Source: BOKZ01 sp040900165 (GTDB taxonomy: Bacteria; Patescibacteriota; UBA1384; 2-12-FULL-50-11). From it: a stretch of DNA of 27,314 nt. Position numbers and translations under genes: made by a program. Shown in pieces: positions 1 through 7,249 of this stretch. Position 1 is the stretch's first letter; the number at the start of each line of letters is the position of its first letter. Where the stretch lies: the NCBI GenBank assembly GCA_040900165.1, contig JBBDZM010000006.1, positions 1 through 27,314 of the forward strand, read 5' to 3'. The notes beneath the pieces are model-generated. The model did not search any database and was not told where the DNA came from. It worked only from the letters and a program-made list of their open reading frames with translations.

Positions 1-826
1 GGTTTTGCAGTTCGTCGCGCAGTTGGCCAAGTCGCTTTGATTCTTTTTCGCGCTTATTTGTAATAATTTCCAGTGCTTTAGCCAGCCCAACAATGCCAGC
101 AACATTTTCGGTGCCGCTGCGTAGTCCTTGCTGTTGACCGCCGCCAAAATGAATTGGGAAAATATCAACGCCGTTACGGACATAAAGGACTGCCACCCCC
201 CGTGGACCATAGGCCTTCGAGCCGTTAAAAGTTAATAAATCCGCCTTGAGCAATTGAGTATCTAGCGGTAAATACGCCGTCGCCTGGCAGGCATCAACGT
301 GCAGATAAATCCCGGCCTCTTTAGTAATTTTTGCTAATTCGGCAATTGGCTGGACAACACCGATCTCGGAATTGGCCAAGTGAATCGACACTAAAATTGT
401 TTCTTTTTTTAGGGCTTTTTTGAGCTGGTTGGCCGAAACTAAACCGTTTTTATCAACTGGCAAATAAGTAACTTTGAACCCTTCTTTTTCCAGGGCCGTG
501 CAGGCATTAAGAATGCTCGGATGTTCGATGTTAGTCGTAATAATGTGCTTACCATTGGAAATGTTGGCTTTGGCAAGACCAATTAGAGCTAAATTATTGC
601 TCTCGGTGCCGCTGCCGGTGAAATATACTTCGCTCGGCTGGCAATTAAGGAATTTGGCAACGCTGGCGGTGGCGCTATCCAGCGCTTCGGCGGCTTGGCG
701 GCCAAACATATGGACACTAGAGGGGTTACCAAAAATACCGCCTAAATACGGTTTCATCGCCTCGGCAACCTGGGGGAAAATTGGGGTGGCCGCCGCGTTG
801 TCAAAATAGATATTGTCGTTAGACAT
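1..826 (-). CDS. Cysteine desulfurase, NifS/IscS-like (3' end outside window)
   Basis: PLP-dependent aminotransferase-fold enzyme that takes sulfur from L-cysteine for Fe-S clusters or tRNA thiolation. I translated it from the reverse complement: the ATG at 826 opens with MSNDNIYFDNAAATP, the classic NifS/IscS start. Further on are GTESNNLALIG, EHPSILNAC, the PLP-aspartate stretch LHVDACQA, and the Schiff-base lysine in NGSKAYGPRGVAVLY, followed by GGGQQQGLRSGTENVAGIVGLAKAL. About 275 residues are present. The reading frame is open to base 1, so the C-terminus, including the active-site Cys loop, is missing from the window and IscS versus SufS type cannot be settled. It lies 35 bp downstream of the hydrolase gene on the same strand and probably shares its transcript. 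Family call is secure; the gene symbol is not. Confidence 0.93.
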   Translation of the reverse strand, partial: MSNDNIYFDNAAATPIFPQVAEAMKPYLGGIFGNPSSVHMFGRQAAEALDSATASVAKFLNCQPSEVYFTGSGTESNNLALIGLAKANISNGKHIITTNIEHPSILNACTALEKEGFKVTYLPVDKNGLVSANQLKKALKKETILVSIHLANSEIGVVQPIAELAKITKEAGIYLHVDACQATAYLPLDTQLLKADLLTFNGSKAYGPRGVAVLYVRNGVDIFPIHFGGGQQQGLRSGTENVAGIVGLAKALEIITNKREKESKRLGQLRDELQN

Positions 827-861
827 TGCGCCGATAATCTTACCTGTTACTGGTAAAAAAT

Positions 862-1548
862 TCAATGATCGTGATGAACGTCGGTAACGATAATCACTGG
901 GATATCTTCGCGTAGCAGATTCTGAAAGCGGGTCGCTTCAACGACACTGCCGAGTAACTTGCCGTAATGCATTGGGACAGCCGCCTTGGGCTCGATAACT
1001 TTGGCCGCTGCCACCGCTTCGTCACAGGTCATTACAAAGGTGCCGGAGATCGGCAGAAACGCTACGTCAATTTTTTTAAGATTGGCCATCTCTGGGATAT
1101 TGTCGGTATCACCAGCATGATAAAACCGGGTCCGGTCAACTTCGACAATCCAGCCAACTCCGCCGAGCTCTTTGGGGTGAAATACCTCGCTTGGTGTCCG
1201 AAACTTATCGATATTATAAGCCGGAGTTGTCCAGTAAATAATTTGCTTGTCTTCGTGCTTTTCTTTGTCATCGATAATCTCTAAATTATCGGCAAATTCT
1301 TCGAGCTCTTTTTTACAGCAAGCCGGCGCAATTATTCTGGTTCTAGGGCCAAGTAGTTTTTTAATTGACTGGGGATCGCAATGGTCGTAATGGGGGTGAG
1401 AGATAAAAATATAATCGACGTGATCGTGCCCAGTAATGTCGAACGGGTCAAAAGCCCAGCGGAGTTTGCGCTCTGGATAATCAACGATAAATCCCGCGTG
1501 TCCAAGAGCGGTAATTGTCGCGTCTTTGTACGAGGCCGTTTGGTTCAT
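862..1548 (-). CDS. Metallo-beta-lactamase-fold metal-dependent hydrolase (UlaG/UPF0173-like)
   Basis: Likely a soluble metal-dependent hydrolase of the UlaG-like branch; substrate unknown. The metal-site motif HPHYDH (HxHxDH) is near residue 51-56 when counted from ATG 1548. It is followed by the ligand region FYHAGDTD, the PISGTFVMTCDEA stretch and PMHYG, all typical of this branch. The C-terminus is His-rich (VHHDH). A longer frame opens at a TTG at 1575 that overlaps the gapA stop by 8 bp; I prefer ATG 1548 because homologues start close to the first beta strand, but neither start has a good Shine-Dalgarno. It follows gapA directly and precedes the cysteine desulfurase, so co-transcription is likely. 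No metabolic link to those neighbours can be read from the sequence. Confidence 0.85.
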   Translation of the reverse strand: MNQTASYKDATITALGHAGFIVDYPERKLRWAFDPFDITGHDHVDYIFISHPHYDHCDPQSIKKLLGPRTRIIAPACCKKELEEFADNLEIIDDKEKHEDKQIIYWTTPAYNIDKFRTPSEVFHPKELGGVGWIVEVDRTRFYHAGDTDNIPEMANLKKIDVAFLPISGTFVMTCDEAVAAAKVIEPKAAVPMHYGKLLGSVVEATRFQNLLREDIPVIIVTDVHHDH

Positions 1549-1567
1549 TTGTTTTGCAAACAATCCA

Positions 1568-2557
1568 TCAGGCAATTTCTTTGGCTAGTTCCACCAGACG
1601 ACAGGAATAGCCGTACTCGTTATCGTACCAAGCCACTACTTTAACGAAGTCGCCGTCGATCACTTGTGTCAAGCCTAGGTCGACAATTGCTGATGCGGGA
1701 TTGCCGATAATATCGGTGGAAACTATCGGTTGGTTAGTAACTTCCAGTATTCCCTTGTAGCGCGGCTGTTTGGCAGCCTCGGTAAAGACCTCGTTAACTT
1801 CTTCGACGGTTGTTTGCCTGGAAATTAGCATCGAAAAATCCGACAATGAACCAACCGAGGTGGGAACACGAATAGCCATACCATCGAAGATGCCTTTCAG
1901 CTCCGGGATAACTTCACCAGCCGATTTGGCCGCGCCAGTAGTAGTCGGAACAATGTTTTGCGCCGCACCGCGGGCTCGGCGTAAATCCTTATGCGGCCCG
2001 TCCTGGAGGTTTTGGTCGGCGGTATACGAATGGATTGTCGTCATCATCGCTTTTTTAATTTTGAAGTTAGCGTGCATTATTGCCGCTACCGGCGTAATGC
2101 AGTTGGTTGTACAAGAGGCATTACTGATAATTTGAGCGTCGCCGACTTTATCGTCGTTAACGCCAATTACATGGGTGGGTGTGTTGTCTTTGGGCGGGGC
2201 AGAAATAATTACCTGTTTAGCTCCGGCATCCAAATGCCCCTTGGCGCCGATACTGTCGGTAAAAACGCCGGTGCATTCCAATACCACATCAACTGCCAGT
2301 TTTTCCCATGGTAATTTGGCCGGATCTTTCTCGGCTAAGCTGTGAATTTTCTTATCGTTGATTATTAGGAAATCGTCGTCGGCGCTAACGGTTCCCGCGA
2401 AAATGCCGTAATTGGAATCGTATTTGAACAAATGGGCCAGCGTCGGGTTGTCCGTCAAATCGTTAACCGCCACCAATTCGATATCGTGATGTTTCTCCAA
2501 GATAATCCGGGCTGAAGTCCGCCCGATCCTGCCAAATCCATTAATTGCAACTCGCAT
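1568..2557 (-). CDS. gapA: Glyceraldehyde-3-phosphate dehydrogenase, type I
   Basis: Oxidative phosphorylation of glyceraldehyde 3-phosphate to 1,3-bisphosphoglycerate with NAD(P), the entry to lower glycolysis. The protein has 329 residues, the normal length. The N-terminal Rossmann motif GFGRIGR is at residues 7-13; the catalytic SNASCTTNC puts the nucleophile at Cys149, and the activating His is in TTIHSYT (His176). The substrate-loop motif DLRRARGAAQNIVPTTTGAAK and the C-terminal WYDNEYGYSCR are intact. The residue run AVNDLTD after the second beta strand suits NAD binding. The stop TGA overlaps the alternative TTG start of the downstream hydrolase. It fits the sugar-phosphate genes at 3091-7106, which feed it glyceraldehyde 3-phosphate. 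Confidence 0.97.
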   Translation of the reverse strand: MRVAINGFGRIGRTSARIILEKHHDIELVAVNDLTDNPTLAHLFKYDSNYGIFAGTVSADDDFLIINDKKIHSLAEKDPAKLPWEKLAVDVVLECTGVFTDSIGAKGHLDAGAKQVIISAPPKDNTPTHVIGVNDDKVGDAQIISNASCTTNCITPVAAIMHANFKIKKAMMTTIHSYTADQNLQDGPHKDLRRARGAAQNIVPTTTGAAKSAGEVIPELKGIFDGMAIRVPTSVGSLSDFSMLISRQTTVEEVNEVFTEAAKQPRYKGILEVTNQPIVSTDIIGNPASAIVDLGLTQVIDGDFVKVVAWYDNEYGYSCRLVELAKEIA

Positions 2558-2621
2558 CTAGTTAACCATAACTATTAACCAATTCCTGGGCAAGCGTACT
2601 TGGAATTGCGCTCCAAAACCC

Positions 2622-2650
2622 TTGACTTTTCAGGGTAAATAGTGTAGAGT
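2622..2650 (+). promoter_or_regulatory. Predicted sigma70-type promoter of the small membrane-protein gene
   Basis: TTGACT (2622-2627) and TAGAGT (2645-2650) are separated by exactly 17 bp, a close match to TTGACA/TATAAT. The transcript would start near 2657 and give a 40-nt leader before the ATG at 2701. The -35 box lies inside an imperfect inverted repeat (ACCCT at 2619-2623 with AGGGT at 2632-2636), which might be an operator; that part is speculation. Confidence 0.6.
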
Positions 2651-2700
2651 TTTTTAACGATTTGATGCGGTGAAAACCAAGTTGAGTCGGCGAACATCAA

Positions 2701-3048
2701 ATGAAAGAAATGATCATCCAGAACCCGTTCCTCCAACTACTCTTTCCTATTGGTTACTTGGCAGTCGGGGTAATCGCTATTCTGATCATCAACCGGCTCA
2801 TAGAATGGGCTGAGGGCGTGATTAGCTGGCTGAAGTACGACTCTCCGGAATGGCTCGCAAGAGGATTTACCGGAGCCGTCATAGGACTTGGCGCACCCAT
2901 GCTTATTCTTTGGGGAACAAACTTCCTCATTGAAGGGCACTGGACCACCAGAGAAGTTGGTGGCATTGGTGCGCTAGTAGGTTCGATGCTGTGTCTAGTT
3001 TTTGGATTTTCGCTCATGTTGAGGTGTGATGTACAATCCCCGACATGA
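2701..3048 (+). CDS. Small membrane protein of unknown function
   Basis: I do not recognise this 115-residue protein. It has three probable membrane segments: about residues 9-31 (FLQLLFPIGYLAVGVIAILI), 55-76 (FTGAVIGLGAPMLILWGTNFLI) and 84-106 (VGGIGALVGSMLCLVFGFSLML). The short hydrophilic stretch between the first two is WAEGVISWLKYDSPEWLARG. It is monocistronic, with its own promoter (2622-2650) and a strong intrinsic terminator (3057-3092), and it lies against the surrounding minus-strand operons. No convincing Shine-Dalgarno precedes ATG 2701; a second in-frame ATG is at 2710. Coding is likely because promoter, ORF and terminator form a complete unit and the membrane pattern is strong. 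Confidence 0.7.
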   Translation: MKEMIIQNPFLQLLFPIGYLAVGVIAILIINRLIEWAEGVISWLKYDSPEWLARGFTGAVIGLGAPMLILWGTNFLIEGHWTTREVGGIGALVGSMLCLVFGFSLMLRCDVQSPT

Positions 3049-3056
3049 TGTCCCTG

Positions 3057-3092
3057 ATCCCCCGAGAGCTTTTGCTCTTGGGGGATTTTTTT
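3057..3092 (+). terminator. Intrinsic terminator after the small membrane-protein gene
   Basis: The arm ATCCCCCGAGAGC (3057-3069) pairs with GCTCTTGGGGGAT (3074-3086) through 13 positions with one G-U, around a TTTT loop. A run of seven T follows (3086-3092). The last bases touch the stop codon of the convergent aldolase gene at 3091, so the hairpin may also mark the end of that transcript. Confidence 0.9.
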
Positions 3093-3936
3093 ATGCCATC
3101 TTCGCCGACCCAAACAGCCGGATTTTTTCTTGGACCGCTTTCTTGACCGCCAGGATGGTCGGCCGAAGAATATCGCGCGGGTCGTAGATTTTTTTGTCGT
3201 GAATAAGTGTGTCGCGGATTTCGTCGTTGAAGGCCAGGCGTAAATCAGTATCGATATTAATTTTGCGCACCCCTAGCTCAATCGCTTTTCTAATTTTTTC
3301 GTTGGCGGTTGACGATGCGCCGTGCAGTACCAGCGGCTTGTCGACAGTTTGGTCAATCAGCTTCAGTAGCTCCAGATCAAAATCCTCGTCCGGCAGGGCC
3401 TTGCCGTGGGAGTTGCCGATGGAAACGGCAAAGGCATCACAGCCGGTGGCCTCCACAAACGCCCGGGCTCGTTTGGGATCGGTAAATTTCCAGCCCCGAC
3501 CCTCAACGTAGTCCTCCCGACCACCGATTTGGTCTTCCTCTACTTCTACCGAAACGTGACGTCGGTGGGCTTTTTTAACGAACTCCCGGACAAAAGCAAT
3601 TCGGTCTTTCTCCGGCATTTTGGAAACGTCCAACATCACCGAGCTAAAACCAATCGCCATCGCTTCTTCGACCAGCTTAAAGTTGCGGCCGTGGTCAAAG
3701 TGGATGGCGGCCTGTACGGCTGTTCGATCGGCGAGTGCTTTGGTTACGGCAAAGACCACGTCTAAACCCATATAATCGATAGTTTTTTCGCTAATTTGTA
3801 AAATAATTGGGGATTTTTCGGCTTCGGCCGCTTCAATAATACCTAGCGCCGTTTCTAACGAAGTAATATTAAACCCACCGATAGCAAAACCGTCGGCCTC
3901 GGCCTTTTTATACATTTGGGTAGTATTAACGAGCAT
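3091..3936 (-). CDS. fba: Class II fructose-bisphosphate aldolase
   Basis: Zinc-dependent cleavage or condensation of fructose 1,6-bisphosphate with dihydroxyacetone phosphate and glyceraldehyde 3-phosphate. Counting from ATG 3936 (MLVNTTQMYKKA), the protein has 281 residues. GGFNI is at 20-24, AAIHFDHG holds the catalytic Asp81 and zinc ligand His82, SIGNSHG gives His177 and LHGASS gives His205. TDP and the NIDTDLRLAF phosphate-binding run are present. The open frame extends 18 codons upstream to 3990, but that extension is encoded by the intergenic palindromic repeat, so I reject it. The active-site run VEVEEDQIGG replaces the common VEAELGxxGG of E. coli-type enzymes, a variation also seen in other class II branches. 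Confidence 0.93.
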   Translation of the reverse strand: MLVNTTQMYKKAEADGFAIGGFNITSLETALGIIEAAEAEKSPIILQISEKTIDYMGLDVVFAVTKALADRTAVQAAIHFDHGRNFKLVEEAMAIGFSSVMLDVSKMPEKDRIAFVREFVKKAHRRHVSVEVEEDQIGGREDYVEGRGWKFTDPKRARAFVEATGCDAFAVSIGNSHGKALPDEDFDLELLKLIDQTVDKPLVLHGASSTANEKIRKAIELGVRKINIDTDLRLAFNDEIRDTLIHDKKIYDPRDILRPTILAVKKAVQEKIRLFGSAKMA

Positions 3937-3937
3937 T

Positions 3938-4060
3938 ATTCCAAATCCCAATTCCCAAGACCCAAGACCCAAAAAAAGTACTACCTCCAAACCTTAAATC
4001 ACTTGAATAATTGTAATTTGTTACTTTGATATTTGTTTGGGACTTGGGTGTTGGTATTTG
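3938..4060. repeat. AT-rich imperfect palindrome between tktC and fba
   Basis: The whole gap is an imperfect inverted repeat: the left arm is C/A-rich (CCAAATCCCAATTCCCAAGA and further CCCAAGACCCAAA) and the right arm is G/T-rich (TTTGTTTGGGACTTGGG, then TGTTGGTATTTG). The centre is AT-rich (ATAATTGTAATTTG). The same arm style and core recur at 7107-7240 and 10111-10249, and inside the RNase P RNA at 26675-26797. It encodes nothing plausible. Confidence 0.75.
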
Positions 4061-4061
4061 A

Positions 4062-5042
4062 TTATTCGCCATGGTGTTTTCTCTCTTTTACCTTCAGGAC
4101 GGCGGCGATAATATCGTCGACTCCCAGGTGATAATGCTCCATTAACACGTTGGGATCGCCCGATTCACCAAAGGTGTCACGGATTGCGACTCGCTCCAGT
4201 GGTACCGGCCGAGTTTCGGCCAACACTTCCGCCACTGCCCCACCCAACCCACCGGTAATTTGATGCTCCTCGGCGGTGACAATCGCTCCAGCTCGCTCGG
4301 CGGCATCAATAATCGCCTTTTTGTCGATTGGTTTGACGGTGTGCATATTAATCACTCCCACCGATGTCCCCTTTTCGCGCAAGCGGTTAGCGGCCTGGAG
4401 TGCCCGGTAGACCATCTGGCCATTGGCGATAATCACCACGTCATCGCCGTTAAGGATTTTGATGGCCTTACCCAACTCGAACGGTGTTTCTTCGTTGGTA
4501 ATAACCGGGGTTTTTTCCCGGCCAAAGCGGATGTAACAGGGTCCCTTATGGGCGGCAATCGCCAATGTCGCTTTTTTGGCCTCGATATTATCGGTCGGGA
4601 CAACTACTAACATATTGGGCAAGACCCGAGTAATGGCCACGTCTTCCAGCGCTTGGTGGGTGGCTCCATCTGGACCGACCGAAATTCCGGCATGGGCCCC
4701 GACAATTTTAACGTTGGCCATCGAGTAACAGATAGACACCCGGATTTGATCCCAGTTGCGGCCTGGCGAAAAGACAGCGTAGGAGGTCATGAAGGGTATT
4801 TTCCCCGCAAACGACAACCCGGCGGCTACCCCCGCCATGTTCTGCTCGGCAACGCCCATTTCAATGAAACGCTCCGGAAAAGCTTCGGCAAATTCCTGGA
4901 CCCGGGTGCTCTCCACCAAATCTCCGGTTAACGCCACAACATCGGGGTTGGTTTTCCCCAGCTCCACCAAACCCTTACCAAAGCCGTCGCGCGGGGCGAT
5001 CTGTTCATCGAAATCTTTAGCCATCGGCACGAGATACTTCAT
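4062..5042 (-). CDS. Transketolase, C-terminal subunit
   Basis: Second half of a split transketolase, carrying the pyrimidine-binding and C-terminal domains. It has 326 residues. The catalytic Glu that activates the thiamine N1' is in GVAEQNMAGVAAGL (Glu66). HAGISVGPDGATHQALEDVAITR is the transketolase signature that binds the substrate, and GRE..P plus NGQMVYRAL mark the C-terminal domain. The start ATG 5042 has a strong Shine-Dalgarno (GGAGGGGG, 7 bases upstream). It is downstream of the N-terminal subunit gene, separated by a 159-bp gap filled with a structured repeat (5059-5195). With RpiB and Rpe it interconverts pentose and triose/hexose phosphates; the reading as transketolase rather than DXP synthase rests on context and on the companion subunit. 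Confidence 0.94.
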   Translation of the reverse strand: MKYLVPMAKDFDEQIAPRDGFGKGLVELGKTNPDVVALTGDLVESTRVQEFAEAFPERFIEMGVAEQNMAGVAAGLSFAGKIPFMTSYAVFSPGRNWDQIRVSICYSMANVKIVGAHAGISVGPDGATHQALEDVAITRVLPNMLVVVPTDNIEAKKATLAIAAHKGPCYIRFGREKTPVITNEETPFELGKAIKILNGDDVVIIANGQMVYRALQAANRLREKGTSVGVINMHTVKPIDKKAIIDAAERAGAIVTAEEHQITGGLGGAVAEVLAETRPVPLERVAIRDTFGESGDPNVLMEHYHLGVDDIIAAVLKVKERKHHGE

Positions 5043-5058
5043 CTACCCCCTCCATCAC

Positions 5059-5195
5059 GGCCAGAATTGTTGTTTGAGAAGTGTTCGCAGGCATTGCGGG
5101 CAAGGTGTGAGCTTGCGAACGAGCAATGCCGAAGATTCAAGCGAGATTTCCACGCTGGGGAAATCGCAGCGTCTTCGAAAGCAATAATTCCGGCC
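5059..5195. repeat. Structured repeat, copy 1 (about 137 nt), between the two transketolase genes
   Basis: Outer stem: GGCCAGAATTGTTG (5059-5072) with CAATAATTCCGGCC (5182-5195), one mismatch and one G-U. Inside are two interleaved helices: A GTTCGCA (5083-5089) with TGCGAAC (5114-5120), and B GGCATTGC (5090-5097) with GCAATGCC (5123-5130). A short helix C, GCAAG/CTTGC (5100-5104 and 5112-5116), lies between them. A further hairpin D is GATTTCC (5145-5151) with GGAAATC (5159-5165), whose loop ACGCTG can pair with CAGCGT (5167-5172). The layout and flanking bases match the copy at 13339-13477. Confidence 0.75.
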
Positions 5196-5201
5196 AAATA
5201 T

Positions 5202-6044
5202 TTACTCATGCTCGCTCCTAATTTTGCCCCGCAAGGTTCGCAACTCTTTCAGGGCAATTTTTGCTTCGTCCGATTTCGGCGGTTTGCCGTGCCATTTATA
5301 GTCGTTCTCCATAAAATCAACGCCCTTGCCAGGAATGGTGTGGGCAATTATTACCGTTGGTTTCTCAAAAACCGCCCGGGCGTGGCGCATTGCCCCTAAA
5401 ATTTCGTCGAAATTATGCCCGTCTACCTCCAAAACGTACCAGTTAAACGCTCGATATTTGTCGGCCAAGGGTTCAAGCGGCATAATCTCTTCGGTAAAGC
5501 CGTCGATCTGAATATTGTTACGATCGACAATGGCAGTGAGATTGTGAAGCTTATTTTTGCCAGCAAATAAAATTGCCTCCCAAGTCTGGCCTTCGTCGTG
5601 CTCGCCATCGCTCAAAACTGCATAGGTTCGCCATTTTTTATCGTCCATCCGGGCGGCTAGCGCCATGCCGACGGCCTGACTAAGGCCTTGCCCCAGGGGA
5701 CCCGATGAGTTCTCCACCCCCGGTAGAGCCAGGTTGTGTGGGTGTCCCGATAGCCGGGTGCCGAATTTGCGCAAGGTTTTTAGTTCTTCCCGGGGAAAAT
5801 AGCCTCGGTATGCCAGGGTTGCGTAAAAAACCGGGGCAATATGGCCGCAGGACAATACAAACCGGTCGCGCTCTGACCAATCCGGTTTTTTGGGATCGAT
5901 ATTTAACACCTCAAAATAAAGCGCGGTAAAGATATCCGCCATCCCCAACGGCCCAGCCGAGTGTCCCGAGCCGGCTTCCAAGAGCGTTTCGATTATTGTC
6001 TGGCGAATTTCGTTGGCTTTTAGCTCGAGCTCTTTGTTAGTCAC
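5202..6044 (-). CDS. Transketolase, N-terminal subunit
   Basis: First half of a split transketolase, carrying the thiamine diphosphate-binding domain. It has 280 residues. Catalytic and cofactor residues are visible: His28 in GSGHSAGPLG, His68 in SCGHIAP, His101 in LSGHPHN, GPLGQG at 115-120, and the thiamine motif LSDGEHDEGQ through NN (about 145-177). The GTG start at 6044 overlaps the rpe stop (GTGA), so translation is probably coupled. The partner subunit is the next gene downstream. Splitting of transketolase into two polypeptides is well known in archaea and many bacteria. No transaldolase is present in this window. Confidence 0.94.
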   Translation of the reverse strand: MTNKELELKANEIRQTIIETLLEAGSGHSAGPLGMADIFTALYFEVLNIDPKKPDWSERDRFVLSCGHIAPVFYATLAYRGYFPREELKTLRKFGTRLSGHPHNLALPGVENSSGPLGQGLSQAVGMALAARMDDKKWRTYAVLSDGEHDEGQTWEAILFAGKNKLHNLTAIVDRNNIQIDGFTEEIMPLEPLADKYRAFNWYVLEVDGHNFDEILGAMRHARAVFEKPTVIIAHTIPGKGVDFMENDYKWHGKPPKSDEAKIALKELRTLRGKIRSEHE

Positions 6045-6688
6045 GTTGCTACCCTCATTAACTCAGTATAGTTTTCTTCCCAGGATTTTTCACCTTCGTA
6101 GATAGCGGCACTACTAATAAAGTAATCGGCTCCCGCTTTTTTGAGAACTGGGATATTCTCCAATGTTACTCCGCCGTCAACGCTAATAATCAGCCGGCGA
6201 TTCGAGCTGGTCCGGCGGATATAGGCAACAGCCAGATTGGTAGTATCGAGCATTAACTGACCAATTCGGCCGGGATGGACGCCCATTATTTGATAGTAGC
6301 TCGACAGCCCATAGTATGGCCGGAGTTTCTCTAAATCGGTTTCGGGATTAATCGCAAAACCAATTAACAGATCCAGCGAGCGGGCGGTTTTGATTAGTTC
6401 TTCTAAATTAAACGTTGATTCGATGTGGATTAATGCCCGGGTGACACCTTTGGCTTTGACCGGCTCTAAATATTCCTGAGGATTATTAACCATCAAATGG
6501 GCTTCGCTGTAAGAGAGCTCAATGTTCGGCCAGTTCTCAACCGACAGGGTTTGGCCATCGCAAAACTGACCGTCGATAACGTCAATATGGATTGACTGGC
6601 TGGTTTTGGCGGCAAAATCGAGATGTTGCTGGAAACTCTCCTGGTTGGTAACAAGGGCGGCCGGGATAATTGGACTGCTACTCTTCAT
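6041..6688 (-). CDS. rpe: Ribulose-phosphate 3-epimerase family protein
   Basis: TIM-barrel enzyme interconverting ribulose 5-phosphate and xylulose 5-phosphate. It has 215 residues, the normal length. The metal and catalytic residues of the family are all visible: His34 and Asp36 in IHIDVIDG, His64 in AHLMV and Asp171 in SVDGGV. Two conserved stretches are divergent: IDGQFCDGQTL replaces the usual MDGHFVPN, and MGVHPGRIGQ replaces MSVNPGFGGQ. A related sugar-phosphate epimerase (for example allulose-6-phosphate type) therefore cannot be excluded. Its start overlaps the end of rpiB by 11 bp and its stop overlaps the start of the transketolase N-subunit, so the three are translated from one message. 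Context favours the pentose phosphate role. Confidence 0.88.
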   Translation of the reverse strand: MKSSSPIIPAALVTNQESFQQHLDFAAKTSQSIHIDVIDGQFCDGQTLSVENWPNIELSYSEAHLMVNNPQEYLEPVKAKGVTRALIHIESTFNLEELIKTARSLDLLIGFAINPETDLEKLRPYYGLSSYYQIMGVHPGRIGQLMLDTTNLAVAYIRRTSSNRRLIISVDGGVTLENIPVLKKAGADYFISSAAIYEGEKSWEENYTELMRVAT

Positions 6689-7106
6689 CTATCTGCTTAA
6701 TCCGGCGTTTGTGGCGATCTTGATGTGAAAACGACGTCGATAAAAAGGCCGAGATAATATCCCAAGCTTTTTGCTCGCCTATAAATCGGGCCGGCAAAGA
6801 TATGATATTGGCATCGTTGTCGTCGCGCGTTTCTTTGGCCACGTCCTCGTCCCACACCACCGCCGCCCGGATGCCTTTTGAGCGGTTGGCAACGATCGCC
6901 ATGCCTTCGCCCGAGCCACAAAAGAGGATTCCTTTGCCGTTATGCTTGAGTACGGCCTTGGCAACCTGTCGAGCATAACCAGGATAGTCAACGGCTTTAT
7001 CCGAAAACGTCCCAAAATCCTCAAACGGCACGCCGCGAGTAGTTAGCCGATGTCGAACAGCTTCCTTGAGCTCGTAGCCAGCGTGGTCAGCAGCTAAGAA
7101 CAACAT
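6678..7106 (-). CDS. rpiB: Ribose-5-phosphate isomerase B (RpiB/LacAB family)
   Basis: Aldose-ketose isomerase converting ribose 5-phosphate and ribulose 5-phosphate. It has 142 residues. The N-terminal AADHAGYELK (Asp7, His8) and the catalytic cysteine in GILFCGSGEGM (Cys63) are intact. The phosphate-binding region NRSKGIRAAVV and the NDAN motif (DDNDANIISLPARF) follow. ATG 7106 has a Shine-Dalgarno-like AGGAAAG just upstream, next to the palindromic repeat at 7107-7240. It is the first gene of the rpiB-rpe-tktN-tktC run, all overlapping or closely spaced. A galactose-6-phosphate isomerase role is possible in the family but not supported by these neighbours. Confidence 0.95.
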   Translation of the reverse strand: MLFLAADHAGYELKEAVRHRLTTRGVPFEDFGTFSDKAVDYPGYARQVAKAVLKHNGKGILFCGSGEGMAIVANRSKGIRAAVVWDEDVAKETRDDNDANIISLPARFIGEQKAWDIISAFLSTSFSHQDRHKRRIKQIDEE

Positions 7107-7240
7107 TCTTTCCTAAATCCCAAGACCCAAAAACCAACCTCCAAACAAATTACAATTGCCCAAATTACAGACCTTCGAATTATTGGTTAATTGAAATTTG
7201 GAATTTGTTTGGGTTTTGGGGGTTGGGGTTTGGAACTTTA
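7107..7240. repeat. AT-rich imperfect palindrome between ldhA-like gene and rpiB
   Basis: A C/A-rich left arm (AAATCCCAAGACCCAAAAAC, then CCTCCAAACAAATTAC) faces a G/T-rich right arm (GGAATTTGTTTGGGTTTTGG, then GGTTGGGGTTTGG), with an AT-rich centre. It is the same style as the element at 3938-4060 and fills the intergenic gap almost completely. The match of arms is imperfect; a folding program is needed for exact pairing. Confidence 0.75.
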
Positions 7241-7249
7241 GTTGTTGGA

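Noticed and set aside
862..2557. Plus-strand frames opposite gapA and the hydrolase
   Set aside because: They are shadows of strongly supported minus-strand genes, without ribosome-binding sites or recognisable motifs.
5039..5209. A 56-codon minus-strand ORF that begins inside the tktN stop and ends on the tktC start (ATGA overlap)
   Set aside because: Its sequence is almost entirely the structured repeat 5059-5195, whose stems force the codons; the homologous copy at 13339-13477 has no matching ORF. The neat overlaps are probably chance.
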